Source of the DNA: Symbiodinium natans
Taxonomy: Eukaryota; Sar; Dinophyceae; Suessiales; Symbiodiniaceae
DNA length: 64,000 nt
Assembly: GCA_905221605.1 (NCBI GenBank)
Contig: CAJNDS010002500.1
Span: 212,001-276,000, forward strand
Direction: 5' to 3'
Made by a program: the position numbers and the translations under genes. How positions within the stretch are numbered: the stretch's first letter is position 1; each line of letters opens with the position of its first letter. Shown here piece after piece: positions 62,501-64,000 of this stretch. The notes beneath the pieces were generated by a model. That model searched no databases. It was not told the DNA's origin and worked only from the letters and a program-made list of their open reading frames with translations.

Positions 62501-62607
62501 GTTGGGAGGCTCCCCCCTTGTAGTAACAGTCCTGAATGGGGATTCTGATAAGGGGGTAGTATACCTGTTTAAGGACTGGTAGTATAAGAAGGGGTAAACA
62601 TCCCAAC
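62501..62607. mobile_element. fold-back element, copy B
   Basis: The arms begin GTTGGGAGGCTCCCC and end GGGGTAAACATCCCAAC. Internal sequence CAGTCCTGAATGGGGATT matches CAGCCCTTAATCGGGATT of copy A, so the two belong to one family of about 105-bp hairpin elements. Confidence 0.6.
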
Positions 62608-62696
62608 GAAGGAGGTTCAAACTCCCAAGGCCGACGCAAGATTGCAAGGGCTCTCTTTTTTTTGGCACGTTGCGAATGGGTCTTGCAAAGAAGTGG

Positions 62697-62716
62697 GGGG
62701 GGGGGGGGGGGGGGGG
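62697..62716. repeat. poly-G run
   Basis: About 20 consecutive G (then TGGGG) in the gene-free right-hand region. Confidence 0.85.
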
Positions 62717-63864
62717 TGGGGCATTTTTGGGACTCCATTCTCAGAACTGGCTTCTGAAGCTTGGCATGATGTGGACTCATTTTTTCCATGTAGAAGAAGG
62801 TTCAGAACCTGTCGAGTTCTTCATGCCGAGATGCGCGCCCACAGGTTTCGGATAACTTTTACTACGCCCTTTAACAGTCCTTCGACCATTGTGCTCAACT
62901 CTATTGCTATATATATATATACGATACTTTGTCTTCACATGTGTTTAGCTAACAAATAGCTCTTGCATACTCAAACCTTCAACGGCATAGTCTGCACTAA
63001 ACTGAGCGTACAACTCCCTGGTTCCATAAGCCTTGCCAACTCATTGACAATCTGGAGTTTGGAAATGAAGGACAGCTACTGGGGCACGTATCCTTTACAT
63101 CAAGGCTCTTTTGAATTCCTCTTCCTCTCATAGCAAACCGTTCTCCGAAGCCCATCACATACGCCTCTGTATATACATTCATGACATATGCCTCTATACA
63201 TTCCGAACTATTTGGATATGCTCACATACAGCCTGTGACTTTGCACCAAGGCCCCGTGAAAGGTCTACCATGCAAAACAAGAGTCTTATCCACGCCTGTC
63301 CTTCCAGACGCTCTTGACGCAAAATAGTGTTTCTAGGCGTATATGATCTCCAATATCTGCATTCTCCCAGATATAGAAATGAAATCTGCATCAAAAGTGC
63401 CCTCATACACCTGACGCTTTGATCGTGATTCCTAGCCAGCTGTTGAGATGAAGACCCCTTACAAGAATTGTAACTACTGTTGGTTCACGTAAGACTTCCT
63501 CTCAAGAAAGTAGATCCAAGAAGAGATATCTGCTTTTCTACAACTACTGATCCACAAAAAGACTTGGTCAATTGAGATATCTTGAATGTGATTACCGCCA
63601 GTTGTTGACATAAAGACCCTTACAAGCGCCAGCAGTGCGATTCAGAGAGTGCATCCTCTAACGAACATCAGTTTAAATGCGCTTCAATTCCAGAATACTC
63701 TTGGGCTCGCCTTCGATTTCTGTCTTGAGCATCTTGAGTTTCAAGACGGGAAACAGAGATTGAAGATTGAGGAGTCGCAGGCGTCGCAGGAAACTGTTGG
63801 GCCACCATTCGACGTCCATCACCCCGTCTTGAAAGTCAAGACGTTCAAGATGGAATTGAAAGGC

Positions 63865-63889
63865 AACCCTAAACCCTAACCCTAAACCA
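63865..63889. repeat. short telomere-like repeat (CCCTAAA)
   Basis: About three units; an isolated block near the right edge. Confidence 0.75.
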
Positions 63890-64000
63890 AGATTCGGCAA
63901 GATTGCTCTAAGGCACCTCAATCTTCAATCTTCGGTTGTCTGTCTTGAAACTCAAGACGTTCAAGCTGGACATTGAAGACATAGCCCCAGACGTTGTTCG

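Larger units (their letters stand above)
61931..64000. other. right-hand region without recognised genes
   Basis: Contents: a (GA)n tract at 61938-61966, CA/TA-rich sequence to about 62090, the fold-back element at 62501-62607, a poly-G run at 62697-62716, AT repeats near 62910, a duplicated ~40-bp segment (63425-63465 and 63589-63627, TTGAGATGAAGACC-like), and repeated TTCAAGACG-type motifs at 63735-63975. No exon with a paralogue or known domain was found. Confidence 0.45.

Noticed and set aside
1..64000. tRNA, rRNA, spliced-leader RNA genes, CRISPR arrays or bacterial operons.
   Set aside because: Scanning for T-loop-like GTTCGA motifs gave no cloverleaf, and no evenly spaced direct repeats with unique spacers or Shine-Dalgarno-led gene runs were seen.

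Overview
This window looks like nuclear DNA of a dinoflagellate, most likely Symbiodiniaceae or a close relative. The signs are many interstitial plant/dinoflagellate-type telomere heptamers (TTTAGGG/CCCTAAA), host genes cut into dozens of tiny exons joined at AG|G acceptors, head-to-tail tandem gene copies all on one strand, RCC1-like repeats of a type common in dinoflagellates, and a Ty1/copia element whose LTRs carry a remnant of the dinoflagellate spliced leader. There are no bacterial-style operons, and I saw no tRNA, rRNA or CRISPR.

Layout. From 1 to 42050, minus strand: three head-to-tail copies of one gene with about 38 exons. It encodes heme-globin-type segments fused to an ankyrin/TRP-like linker, a six-helix ion-channel-like membrane domain and a conserved cytosolic tail. 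Copy 1 (start near 5005) runs off the left edge. Copy 2 starts near 24623 and copy 3 near 42050; both appear complete through the conserved C-terminal exons. Spacers and introns are full of telomere-like blocks, microsatellites and small fold-back elements. Copy 3 has a 122-bp intron that copy 2 lacks.

From about 42950 to 46460 and about 58890 to 61930, minus strand: two copies of an RCC1-repeat (beta-propeller) gene. Between them, on the plus strand, sits a full-length, very young copia retrotransposon (47600-57509). Its 221-bp LTRs differ at one base, and it is inserted into a telomere-like array with a CCCTA target duplication. It has a half-tRNA-Met primer site, gag with CCCH and CCHC zinc fingers, two successive aspartic-protease-like motifs, a cytosine-methyltransferase-like domain, integrase, a 2-oxoglutarate/Fe(II) dioxygenase-like domain, reverse transcriptase, RNase H, and a C-terminal membrane segment with a Cys/His cluster.

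The most interesting items are the globin-channel fusion as a tandem family, the retroelement carrying both a DNA-methyltransferase-like and a dioxygenase-like module, the spliced-leader remnant in the LTRs, the recently gained intron in copy 3, and two related ~105-bp fold-back elements. Exon borders are estimated from paralogue conservation and are accurate to about 10 bases unless stated otherwise.
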